Part shown: positions 36,721-47,500 of the stretch, one piece after another | Layout of the letters: every line of letters starts with the position of its first letter | Numbering within the stretch: position 1 is the first letter of the stretch | Assembly: GCA_963556495.2 (NCBI GenBank) | Contig: OY747711.1 | Span: forward strand, 37,406,414 to 37,470,413 | Length of the DNA stretch: 64,000 bases | Direction: 5' to 3' | Source: Valencia hispanica | Lineage: Eukaryota; Chordata; Actinopteri; Cyprinodontiformes; Valenciidae | The notes under the pieces: generated by a model | Seen by the model: only the letters and a program-made list of their open reading frames with translations | Told to the model about the DNA's origin: nothing | Database searches by the model: none | Position numbers and translations under genes: made by a program

Positions 36721-39639
36721 ATGTGTCTGGCACAGTGACAGATGCACTGAGCCATTGTTTTAATGTAGACAACAGCGAGTCCAGTTACGTTTTTAACTTG
36801 TTTCCAGGATTTTCAGTTATTTATAGACTCTTGTTTAAATTTTATGTGAAATTGGTACAGTTTAGATTTTCTTATACCTGCAGTCCTATTTTGCTGTCTT
36901 GGCATTAACATTGTGATTGAAAGCACAGATTTTGTTGAATGTAGTTTTATTTATTCTTTTCTAATAAAATGGTGCATATAAACTTTTTTCTAGTTTGCCT
37001 ATATAGATATGGGGTGGCAAGATAGGGCTGGTTTGGAAGCAGATATAGCAGGAGTGGACGGGATGAAAAGAGAGGAACACCGGAAGCGGGCAGTAATGGT
37101 CATAAATTCAGCAGGGTTCAGTGGGATTTAAACAATAGTCCCACGTAGGGCTCTCTATCCACTATCTAGAATATTACCAGACAAGTGCTTATAGTGAAAT
37201 GTACAAGTAGTATACACTAAATAATATAATTAATATCAATATTATTGGCTTTTAGAATTCAAGAAAAATTGCGACAGACTTAAAAAAACAACCCCTAAGC
37301 TAATATATAGATTTGTACCTCACTATACATTGAAAAATCATTTAGATAATAATGTTGTTGTTTTGTTTTGCTGAATATTCAGGTCAGTAAAACAGGAAGC
37401 AAAAGACAAAACATTGGGTAGACAGACAGGTTAGAAATCTAATTTCTGCAAACAAAAATATGCATGTGGGTTGATAAATACAAACAGAAGGAGTCAGCTA
37501 TCCAGCCTGGCAATCAGCTAGTCAATAAGTCAGAAAGGGAGGCAACTGGAGATTTGCTCCTCTTATCTGCCATCAGCCAGGGCTGGGAGAACACTGTTGG
37601 CCTCAATCACAAAGTAGTGGAGGATTGTCTTTGGGGCTGTTTATAATGCCGGTGTGTTCATGTGTTTTGATGAGACGTGGTTCTTTTTTTTGCTCTTTTT
37701 TTGTTGTTGTCAGATCATACAAACCAAGTAACAGAAAGAAAACGAAAATTATTTCTTGTGAAGTAATTTTACATTTAGGATTGTTCTCCCTTAACTGTAC
37801 CTGCTATTCTCTCTCTCTGCCCTCCTCTTCTTGTTTATTTTGTTTAAAGCACAGTCAAACCGTCTGCCCTGCAGTTAGATACAGATGCAAGAATATCCTC
37901 TGAAGACAATGTTGAGCATCTGTCAGCTAAAACGATGAGGGCTGATGAAAGTTGACGCATTAATGGAATAGAAAATAAGGGTGACGGGAGGAGCGCTTTT
38001 TGACAGCAGAGGTGAGGGGTCAGATGTAATCAGCACCTCTGTAATTCTTCTCAGCAAGTCAATTCACTGTTTGTTTGTTTTTAATATTCTCTCTCCTCCC
38101 CTTCTTGCTGTGTGTCTGTTGGAGTTGGGAGGGAAGAGGGTTCGGGGATAAGGGGATGAGACGCTGACTATCAGATGGCATATGATTGTGTGGTTAGCCT
38201 CCATACAGGTCTCGTTTTTTCAGCCTTTGATTATATTTAGGCTCCACTCTTGGAGTGGGGGTCTTTTTTTTATCTTTGTGAATGAATTTGGGGGACAGAG
38301 AGGTGAAAACGATGCCTTCAGTAGAAAAAATGTAAACACTTATTTTTTTTTGTTTCTTTCCGGCCCCATCTAACCTTCTCTCTCCTGCCTTACAGCAATA
38401 AACCTTTGCTGCCATAGTGGGGAGGAGAATTGCATTAACATGGAAATAACACATTAGATATGCTTCAGTTTGTATGTTTGCCATATGGCATATGCTATTT
38501 CTCAAACAGTGCGTCTGGTGTTTGTGAATTTTTAGTCGTGTGTGTGTGTGTGGGGTGTGTGTTCAGATTGGGCTGACCCAGATGAGTTGGCCCTCTCTGT
38601 CAAACAGCTGTCATTAAAAAAGAACTGATTCCAAACGTGCCATATGACCCTCATGCTCACAAGCAATCCCACTGAACACTAACCAGCTTGTTCCCCCATT
38701 AAGCACAGCTGGCTTGCGAGGGAACGTGTGTCCAGTGGTGTGCGTCTGCTTGTTGAGCGGTCAAAAAGTGTTGTTGAGGACACGCCACGTTTGGTAATTG
38801 GAAATGTCCCTCGAATGCGTCCTTTCCCCTCCCCAACCGAGGAGCTATAAACATGCAAATGAGAGTGCGGCTCACCTCGTTTTCCTACTTCCACGTATGT
38901 CGCCCCCCCTCCATTCCATCACTCATCACTACAGCCGCACCGCAATCAATGTGTGTGGGATAAATGCAACATATTGTCTGGCTGAATACGACGCTGGCTG
39001 AATATGAAGGCAGGATGCGCTGCGTGGTGATTAAGGTGTCTGTCGGGGGGACAGTGGTTGTTTTGAAAGAAACAGAGGTGACAACTAACTGTTGGAAGTC
39101 AAACAAACAAGAACCGACCCTTTTTACTTCCAGAGTTAGAAATGGTTGAATTCTTTGACTAGTCATCACTCCAGAACTATGTTATTCAATGATTAAAACA
39201 ATTCAATGATAGGGTTTGGTTTATGTTTTGTGTCATTTCTACTATTTTTTATGTCATGTATTTTGTTGATTTTTTAAGCTAGTCTAAATGTTTGGTATAT
39301 TGTAGAACAGTGACATCTGTTTAATAAAGGTAAATCGACTAAACCTCTATAGTGACTTTTTCCCCATACAGGCCTCTTTCTCCTTTGGCAGTTTGATTCC
39401 CAATCACCTGGCAGCACCCACATTGCTCACAGATTCATTCACTAAAAGCCAGATGGGTTGTTTTGATGTCACCATGTATAAAATCTACCTTGCTAGTGCA
39501 GGGTGATGTGGGACGGAAATTGGGATTTATTTAATTAGCAACCTTCAAAATTTTGCTTTTTTTGTTTCTTTGCTTATTTAGATTTTTTTTTCTTATTGGA
39601 AATATGTCTGTTACTTTCATTTTTTTGTGGGAACACTAA
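36721..39639. other. No supported gene; possible conserved noncoding sequence
   Basis: Nearly 3 kb with no recognisable mobile element. Stretches at 37480-37640 and 38390-38700 have a mixed, non-repetitive composition (for example CATATGGCATATGC and CAGCTGTCATTAAAA) of the kind often found in fish conserved noncoding elements. That is an impression only; conservation cannot be judged from one sequence. Confidence 0.35.
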
Positions 39640-39800
39640 AGGATGGTGGGACAACAGTAGAATGCAACAGTAGTACTTCTGCAGTCTTCCAAAAGTCTTC
39701 ACTTGCTGCTACAGCCAATCAATGTGTAAGGAAAATGAATGGTGCTCTTGGATTGGCTGCTTTGCAAACCTCAAAAGCAGGAAAAAGTCATGTTATTGCT
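39640..39800 (+). repeat. Unclassified interspersed repeat, copy 3
   Basis: The GGTGCTCTTGGATTGGCTGC and TTTGCAAACCTC segments (39751-39785) match the best-kept core of the copies at 1590-1870 and 9056-9320. The rest is too diverged to align by eye. Confidence 0.4.
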
Positions 39801-41217
39801 GTATCCCAAAACTGCTCAGGTGTAGGTACCCCTGCTTGACTTACCTGTTCATTAAGATGGATGGGTTACAATCCCGTTCTTGTATATATGAACCTCCTGT
39901 ACAACCCAAGGCCAGAAACACAGAAAACATTAAAAAGAGGTGAGACCCTTTGGTGCTTCCCCCAAGAGACATCAATTCATAAAGCAAATTTGGAACCTTA
40001 CGATTGCTAGAGGACTGCTCTTCCCATTGAGCCCGCCCCATTGTGTTAGGTGTTATTGAGAACGCAGCTTTGCTTTCGAATCCCAGTTTAAGGGAGTGGA
40101 CTGAGCTGGTGGTCATGATTAAGTAGTGCCTTGCTCAACTCTCACTTCATGGAGACATTGTTTTTTGTCTTTCCATTCACCATACAGTAACTGCATCCAG
40201 GGAGATTTTATCATTAAGATTTTAGCTTAACTGCAGCACCTTTCATACAACGTTGTGCAGTAGAAAGCACTTTACAAGATTAAAAACCCAACTCCCAGTG
40301 GCAAAAACAACAGAAAAAACGGTGAAAAACATGTTAAAAAAGAGGGTAAAATATGCCCTCTAATAATAGATTTGTTGTGAACGAAGCTCTATTATTTTCC
40401 ACATTTTATCAACAAGGAAACAATACAAAATGAAATAAAAAATAGGAGATAAAACAAGGAAAAACACTGCTTTACAATATAAATATTTCTTAAACTTATA
40501 AATTAAACTAATTTAGTAAAACATGGAAATAAACACAAAGAAAAATAACTAAACAGGTGTATCTTAATAAATTATATTCCTTAAAAGTTAATTTATTTAA
40601 TTTAATTTACTAAGTGAAGCACAATATGTAGATTTATTACACACACTGTTTCCAAGCTTTCCTTCTATTAATTCACATTTTTCTGCTTACAGCTAATGAT
40701 AATTCAACATTACATTTCCAAAAAGATTACATAAAAGATTAGAATACATCAGACCAATAAAAACAAAAACATTCTTAATCCAGAAATGTAGGCTTAATTT
40801 AAAATGTGTTTCTTACCTGCTTAAAGGTTGTTATTTTCAAAAAATACTTTTAACCTGACAAATGAGCCTCATCGGAATTGATATTCTAACTTATTGAAAT
40901 GTACGTGGAAATGAAAAAGGAAGCTACAAAAGCTGTATTTAAAAGAATGCATAAAATATCAAAATATTCATTTAACTTAAACTCAAAGTAAAAGCTAAAT
41001 AAAAAGTCAAGAAGATAAGAAAACTCTTAGCTATTCACGAGACTTTTGGAACCTTTTCTAGAGGTGAGGAACTGTAAAAACAAGATGGAGGACTTTGATA
41101 TGATGAAAGTCTAGGAACGTTTTGGGAACAATTGACCCCAAATCCAGATAAGGATTAGGAAAAAGTCACTAAAAAAGGTGCACTGCCCCCTCCAGGTTGG
41201 AGGTCAGTTGCTGTGAA
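39801..41217. other. No supported gene; one LINE-tail scrap
   Basis: Very AT-rich. At 40225-40290 GCAGCACCTTTCATACAACG followed by AAAGCACTTTACAAGATTAA looks like a reverse-oriented LINE 3' tail. Nothing else is recognisable. Confidence 0.45.
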
Positions 41218-41480
41218 TTCTGTTGTTTTGTTCATAGGGACAGGAAGATAGAGCAGGAGATAGATAGATGGATTGATGCTTTATTTGCTGTGGTTTGGTC
41301 GCTGCTCCAATTGGTTGTTGAAAAAAAAAAAGCAAATCTCATCTATCTTTGTCATGAGATCATGGATTATGACCGAATGAATGTGATCCCAGATACAAAT
41401 GAGCTTCCTCTATGGATAGGTGAGGCGCTTCATCATCAGTTAAGGTGGATCTGATCAGGCGCAGCTTATCAAACAGCATT
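41218..41480 (+). pseudogene. RTE/Rex3-like LINE ORF2 scrap
   Basis: The fragment reads RDRKIEQEIDRWIDALFAVV, then a short frame-broken part, then segments equivalent to LCHEIM and a tail ending ALHHQLRWI. The order and spacing fit the post-reverse-transcriptase region of a widespread fish LINE (pattern EIDRRIGAAS, YGHELWVMTER, QLRWLGHL). It is heavily degraded, and the clade name is from memory. Confidence 0.5.
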
Positions 41481-43332
41481 TTCCTGCAGGCAGAAGTCAA
41501 ACCAGAATGTGCCTACTAAATTAAAGTTTCTCCAAACATCTATAGAAAAGCAAAGACTGTGACTCGTTTGCTTTTTTGCTCTGTTGTTGTGGTTGTGCTC
41601 CATTCTTGTATTTGTTAAAGTGATGCATAACTAGACCCTGTAATTGCTCTACAATCTGTCTTTAAACAAACCCAACTTAAATGTGACTAAGACTCTGTTC
41701 CAGCAGAAAATAGCTTTGGCTTGGCCTGACAGAAGGCTGGAGATCCACTTAAGCTTGAATGCAAGCAGAGTACTTTCCGGTTCCACGGCAAAATATTTGG
41801 TGAGTCCACTTTCTATTTTCCATCGCTCTGTTACTTAGCAGTCTTTCATTTAGCCAAGTAGTATGTCAGGCAATGATTCAGTCAATCTAGACTCAGTCAT
41901 TTATCTTCCTGCTCCTGTATAATAGGCTGTATTAGACTAAGTAGTGTTGTCTTGTGCATGCAGTGGTGTTGCATTTGCACAGAAAAGCTTCCATCAGTAT
42001 CCATACAACAGTAGCAATTGGAGCGTCTGGGGGGCCACAGAAAAGGTAATTTGAGCAAAAGAAAATGATACCTTGAGAAAAAAAGTAGATCGAACATTGA
42101 AAGGGAGAAAGTAAAAAGAAAGAGGAGAAAAATACATGGTGATTTACGCAAAAGTCCAAATGGGAGGGAATTGGCTACAGACACCTGACTGTGTTATTAT
42201 ATCACCATCAACAACGGCCTGCTCCTCTGCCAGACGGAAAGAAAAACAGAAATTGTAAAGAAAAAATAAAAACAACTGAAAATCTCTGCAACACAAACAA
42301 CCCCCCCTCCCCCCGAAACAGGTGTTTTTTCTTCTTATTTTGCTTCTTGCAGTGAGTGCAAGGCTATCAATCCATTCCTCCCTGTGTTTTTTTTTTTTAA
42401 ATGGCACCATTGCTCGGCTCTCCTTGTTGTTATATTGTTTGTCGGCGTCCAGGCGGGGCCCGGGAGAGGAGTTGGTATCAAGACGAAGAAGGGACAATTT
42501 GATGGATGTTTGTTGATATCTAGACCACCATGGCTCTGATTGCCTAACATTAAACCAGCAATAACAGGCCAATCATCCCACTTACACCTCCACACGCCAA
42601 GCAGCCGAATTGGATCAAACTGGCTTATTCCCTCTGTCACTTTCTTACTCATCCTCTCTCTGTCTGCGTCTCTCTCTGTCTCCCAGTCGATTTCTTGCTC
42701 TTTTCTCCTCTCTCCTGACATGCTTATTAGCTGATATTGATCCAGGCTGGTCAATTGTCAGCTCCTCTCATCCGCACAGTATTGACGGCATAATCAGTTA
42801 GAGAGAGGAATGGAGGTAGAGACAGTGGGAGGGAGACTGAGGATGATAGGCAGATGAAATTTTTCTGTCAGTGGGTAAATTATTGGCTGCTAGCTTGTTG
42901 ACCCACAAAACTACTCGGACCTCCCGTACAAACACGAATACACAAAATTGCACACAATAACCTAATTTTTTGGGCGCATTTATATGTATTTCTGTAGACT
43001 TTACACTTACTGTCAAATGTCACCTGCAAAGTTGCTCTCCAGTGTGAGAACGTTTACACCTACAGTCGTTTTTACCTGCCAAATCATTCCCCTTTTGATG
43101 AAAATGTGTGTCTGTGGGTATAATTAGAAAGTAAAATCTCATCTGATAAGTGGAGTGTCACATCACATATGCCACTTGTGCTTGTGACTGTGCCATGGCC
43201 TGTTGGAGGCTCCCCTGACACCCCCTGCCTCACTGCCCAGCTTCAGGGCTCCGTCTCTGGGGGGAGAAGCAGCTGGCATGGCCTCTCTGTCGCTGGAGGG
43301 CTGGGGTTCATCTCATATTCTCTCTACGCTGT

Positions 43333-43333
<1 letters not shown>
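41481..43333. other. No supported gene; possible conserved noncoding sequence
   Basis: No mobile element is recognised. The 42330-42630 stretch is less AT-rich than its surroundings and non-repetitive. The long open frames here (142 and 139 codons, minus strand, overlapping in different frames) are not supported by any domain; two overlapping frames cannot both be real. Confidence 0.35.

Positions 43334-43388
<55 letters not shown>
43334..43388. repeat. (CA)n microsatellite, 55 bp
   Basis: An uninterrupted CA run of about 27 units. The 125-codon plus frame across it is an artefact encoding a TH repeat. Confidence 0.95.
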
Positions 43389-43391
<3 letters not shown>

Positions 43392-44185
43392 TGTACGGCT
43401 TGTTCTGTACATTAAGGTTTAATCAGGCACTTAGCCGGGCATCTGTTACGGCTCTGTCTGCACGGCGTGTTAAGGACCTGTCGCCGCAGGTTATGAGCCC
43501 AACAGATCCAGTGACTGAAGAGACCGCTGTCCCACTTACTGGTTAAAGTCCCAGCTCTGTCGGTTCAGCTTCAGAAATTTTAAACTGCTGAGCTGACCAC
43601 AAAATAAGAGTGAGTTTGACTGGGGATTGAAAGAAGGCGGCAAAACACATTTGTTATATGTCATCGGATAGGGGTTTGCAGAAGATAGCGTTATATTTTC
43701 TACAGTGCATAAAGAAAGAAGTGGTTGGCACTAGAGCTGCAATATATCAATTCGCAATCGTCATTGCAATATTCATTTGTGCAATATCAAAATTGTAAAC
43801 TGCTGCTTTGTTGCAATCCTGTATTGTAAGGCTTGCATTCGTGCTCTGCATTAGGGGTGCACCGATCGGATATCGGCCACAATATTGAAAAAAAATCTGG
43901 ATCAGGGATCGGAAAAATGAACAGATCCACTGGCCGATCCAGGTTTTTGGGGGTTTTTTTTGTTGCAGCAGAACGTATTTCATGCGTCATCTTCCTGTGT
44001 GTCACATGTGTCACAGAAGCAACATGGAGCGAGCCAGAGGGTCGGCTGTGTGGAGATATTTTACGCTTGCCACTCCAACTAGTTCATCAGCTGTTTGCAA
44101 TGTCTGCAAAGTAAATGTTTCGAGGGGAGGTGGTATTACTGCAAAGTACAATACTACCACTTTAATCAAGGTCATCCAGAAACAC

Positions 44186-44702
44186 TATTTATCAATTATT
44201 GTTTATATGCTTTGCATTTTTATTTGTTGATATCTTATTATTGTTTTAATTTTAATATTTTAACTTATTTTAGTCTTCCTTCCAGTGTTTCCTCTGTGGG
44301 AGCCCTCTGCCTCGGGGGTGGTGGTCGGCTGTGGCTGCCTTGGTGCTCTCCAGGTGGTGCTTGGGTGGAGGTGGAGGTCTCAGCCCTCTCTCCTCTGGGC
44401 TCCCTGGGTCAGTGCCTTGGCTGCTGCTGTTGATCTGCTGCTGCCGATGTAGATGGCTCCCATGATGACGTTTCCTGGCTCATCTGTACTCAGCCCTTTC
44501 TGCTTATGTCTATTGTTGCTTTTATGTGTGTGCGTGCATGGGGGGGTATAGCTGTGTTGATGTTTTTTACTTTGGGGTTTTGGGAAAAAGGGGGGGGGGG
44601 GGGGGGGGTTGTGGGTCATTTTTAATCTGTAAAGCACTTTGAGAAGCTTTGTTGTGGTTTGACAAGCGCTTTATAAATAAAGTTTGATTTGATTTGAAAC
44701 AC
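44186..44702 (+). mobile_element. 5'-truncated L2-like retroposon inside the hAT
   Basis: The insert covers 44186-44695 and is flanked by a 7-bp direct repeat, GAAACAC (44179-44185 and 44696-44702). Its 3' end reads AAAGCACTTTGAGAAGC, then GCGCTTTATAAATAAAGTTT and GATTTGATTTG repeats, the usual L2-type tail. The rest is 3' UTR-like with CTG/CTC-rich low-complexity sequence. It came after the hAT element because it splits its BED exon. Confidence 0.8.
44590..44608 (+). repeat. G homopolymer, 19 bases
   Basis: A single run of 19 G. It could form a G-quadruplex and is also a likely sequencing or assembly error site. Confidence 0.9.
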
Positions 44703-45173
44703 AATGCTAAGGAGCACGCTGAATTCCTGCACCTCAGCAAAATAAAAGGATAGGGTCAAAAAGGAAAAAATAATTCTTAATTATGTTTAGTTAGTAAAGT
44801 CTGGTACCTTTGGTCTCTTCAAGTAAGGTATAAGGTGGATGGTATACAGTTTATTATTAATTCAACAATAGTATCGGATCGGTATCGGGTATCGACAGAT
44901 ACACAAAGCCCAGGCATCGGTATCGGGACTGAAAAGTGGAATCAGTGCATCCCTACTCTGCATGCAATGATATATTTTTGAAAGATTTCTCTGCTCCTGA
45001 CAGGCAAACCTGATATTCAATTAAAACCGTAAATTCACATAAATTGTATAATAAAAGTTTTTTTTTATGTCAATTTGTGAGACTTTTTTTTTCCTGTTTT
45101 TGGTAATTTAGGATTAGCCTTTTTTCTATTTCGTAAATGCCTTTTCATTTATTTATTGTTATTTCTGTCTCCA

Positions 45174-46440
45174 CAGTCAGAGGTTCACATACAGTAAGAT
45201 TACTGCGTCTGTGAATATTTTTGAAATACCTTAAGTTGGTGTCATGGTTAGGAAGCTGCTGTTTAGGATGATTCTCCACATTTGAGGTATTTGAGGTACA
45301 CCTCTGGATTTTTATGTTATCACTCAAGCAAACTGCTTCCTTGTCAGACAACTAGAAAAATAAACTAAGAAAATAGTCAAGATATTAGAAAGAGTCTTGT
45401 TCATGTTCATTCTTGGATACAATTTCCAGATGCCTGAAGGTCCCATATTCATTTGTTTAAACAATTATATGAAAATATAAACAGCATAGGAATGTCCATC
45501 CGTGTTAGTGCTTTTCGTGCACAATGTGTGTTTCAGCCCCCTAACAAAAGACCTTATGAATATTCCGGCTGATGCTGGTCATTATATACAGTGCAATGAG
45601 TCCTGCACAAACTTAGGCTAAAAGGCCACTCAGATAGGAAGAAGCCATTTCCCCAAAAGCTACTTAAAAAGCCAGATTGCGGTTTGCAAATTTAGCACAA
45701 TTTTGGGACACATGTTCTGTAGTCTGATGAAATTGTTATTGAAGAGTTTGGACTTAATATTTTAGATGTAAAATTGGAAAAAAAAGGGGGATGCTTGAAA
45801 GCCTGAGAACACCATCTGAACTGTAAACCACAGGGGTGGCAGCATAATGTCTTCTGTGTGTTTTGCTTCAAGAAGAACTGGTGCACTGCACAAAATAGGT
45901 GGCATCATAAGCAAAGAACATTATGTGGAAATATGGAAGCAACATATCAAGACATCAGGAAGTTAAAGCTTGGGGACAAATCATTTACAAAGTGGCTTAA
46001 AGACAACAAAGTAAATATTTTGGGGAGGCCGTCACAAAGCCCGGTTCTCAGTCACATAGAAAATTTGTGGGTGGAGCTGTGTGTGTGAGCAAGGAGGCCT
46101 ACAAATCTGGCTCAGTTACACCAGTTCTGTCAAGAAGGAATGGGGCAAAATCCAAGCAAACTGTTAAGAGGTTTGTGGAAGTTCACTCAAAACATTTAAT
46201 GGGAGCTATTCAGTCGAAAGGCAATTTTACAAAAATACTTGGAAAATTTATTACAATTCTGCTTTTGAATATAGTTTAACAAAGTTCTCTCTGTCATTAT
46301 TCTGGCATTCGTGAAATAGAACTGCTTTTGGTACTCATAACCAACCTAAAAAAGGAGAAGTTTAGTCTGATTAAAAGACAAACGGTAACAACAAAAAGAT
46401 GTCTTTTAGTACAGTGTATGTAAATATCTGATTTAAACTG
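45174..46440 (+). pseudogene. Degenerate Tc1-family transposon, both ends present
   Basis: The left end (CAGTCAGAGGTTCACATACAG, 45174) and the right end (CAGTGTATGTAAATATCTGA, before 46440) are diverged forms of a salmonid/teleost Tc1 terminal repeat that begins CAGTTGAAGTCGGAAGTTTAC. Between them, in order and on the plus strand, are GGACACATGTTCTGTAGTCT (first-Asp region), CACAGGGGTGGCAGCATAAT (glycine loop), AGTCACATAGAAAATTTGTG (Glu region) and the C-terminus. Many stops and indels break the gene. Confidence 0.75.
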
Positions 46441-47095
46441 TACAAGTTCATGGCCGAGAGGCTAAAACTCACCAAAGGTTATTGGAATAACCATGATGAC
46501 AGAAGAGTTTTGTTGGTGTAGATTGATTGCAGTCAAACTAATTCTGGCAAAATTCCCCAATAATCACTTAATAATCACTTATCTTCATAAAACTGTGCAG
46601 TAGTTTAAATTGTGGGAAGGCTTGAAGCACCCATTTCACGCATTTGCAGAGGGCTAGGGTAGGTCACTTTATCTCTCTACTTACCCATAACCAGCTTTGC
46701 TGTTTTTATATTTAATATATATCTCAGCTGAACTCTTTCCCTGCTTTTACTGCAAAAGTTTCATAAGTTTTTCTCTAAAGGGAAGCTCCCATAAATATCT
46801 ATGTAAATAATTAGAAGTTGTCATCTCAGATGATCTCACATTTAGAGTAAACAAGTGTGTAAAAGCCCTGCTCCACTCCTCATAGCTCCTTCTAATTAGA
46901 TGTTTATATCCTATTGATACATTTCCATCCGCCTGTGTGTCCATCCATCATTCCATTCATCCATCTGGTCTTTGGGTTTTGTAGATTCTATATTCAGGCA
47001 AACCTTCTTAAATTGCTTGCTTGCAAAGAGTGACTCAACCAATTAGATGGCAGCAACTTAACCCATTCAGGTTTCTCGATGTTTGGAAGACGACT
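46441..47095. other. No supported gene
   Basis: Nothing recognisable. Confidence 0.5.
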
Positions 47096-47500
47096 TGCTG
47101 AAGTTCAAACCAAGCATCAGACTGGGGAAAAGAAGGGGTTTGTGTGATTTTGAACATGGTTGTTGGTGGCAGACAGACTGGTGTGGGTATTTGAGAAACT
47201 GCTGAACTACTAGGATTTTCACACATAATCTTCTCTGATTTACAGAGAATGATCAGAAAAGTGGAAAATATCAAATGATGGAATAAAATGGATTGTGGAT
47301 GTCGGAAGTCTGAGGAGAATGGGCAGACTGGTTCCAGATGATAGAAACGAAACAGGAACTCAAATACCTAATCATTACAACCAATGCAGAATGCCATTTC
47401 TGAACGCACAGTAGTTCGGACCTTGAAGCAGATGCGCTACAGCAGCAGAAGACCACATCAGATTGCTCTCCTGTCAGCAAAATTAAATAACTGAGAGTCA
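47096..47500 (+). pseudogene. Tc1/mariner N-terminal transposase fragment (ACCGGCCAC family)
   Basis: It corresponds to the DNA-binding half of the same family as 11291-11860, but on the plus strand: TGTGATTTTGAACATGGTTG, GTATTTGAGAAACTGCTGAA, GATTTACAGAGAATGATCAG and CTACAGCAGCAGAAGACCAC follow that family in order. The start site reads CTG where the family has ATG. Terminal repeats and the catalytic half are missing. It complements the part deleted from the 11.3-kb copy, but they are separate insertions. Confidence 0.75.

Larger units (their letters stand above)
44024..44735 (+). pseudogene. hAT transposase N-terminus with BED zinc finger, interrupted
   Basis: From the ATG at 44024 the frame reads MERARGSAVWRYFTLATPTS and then SSAVCNVCKVNVSRGGGI, followed by a TTTLIK helix: the pattern of a BED zinc finger, which binds DNA at the N-terminus of hAT transposases. 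The two Cys are in CNVC. The helix reads IKVIQKH, so the first His of the usual HLxxHH end has become Val and the finger is probably impaired. The frame is cut after QKH (44185) by an L2 insertion and continues on its far side (44703 on) with an in-frame NAKEHAEFL. The catalytic core is absent. Confidence 0.8.
43844..44963 (+). mobile_element. hAT element with exact 8-bp target duplication
   Basis: The element spans 43852-44955. The left end TAGGGGTGCACCGATCGGAT and the right end ATCAGTGCATCCCTA form the terminal inverted repeats of a familiar fish hAT family. Both flanks carry CTCTGCAT (43844-43851 and 44956-44963), a perfect 8-bp duplication. Inside are the start of the transposase (BED finger) and a later L2 insertion at 44186-44695. 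Without that insertion the element is about 590 bp, so most of the transposase gene was already deleted. Confidence 0.9.

Noticed and set aside
42144..42754. Two overlapping minus frames of 142 and 139 codons
   Set aside because: They overlap in different frames, have no domain, no splice context and no codon-use signal that I can see.
43169..43546. 125-codon plus-strand frame with a TH repeat
   Set aside because: Created by the CA microsatellite; no recognisable protein around it.
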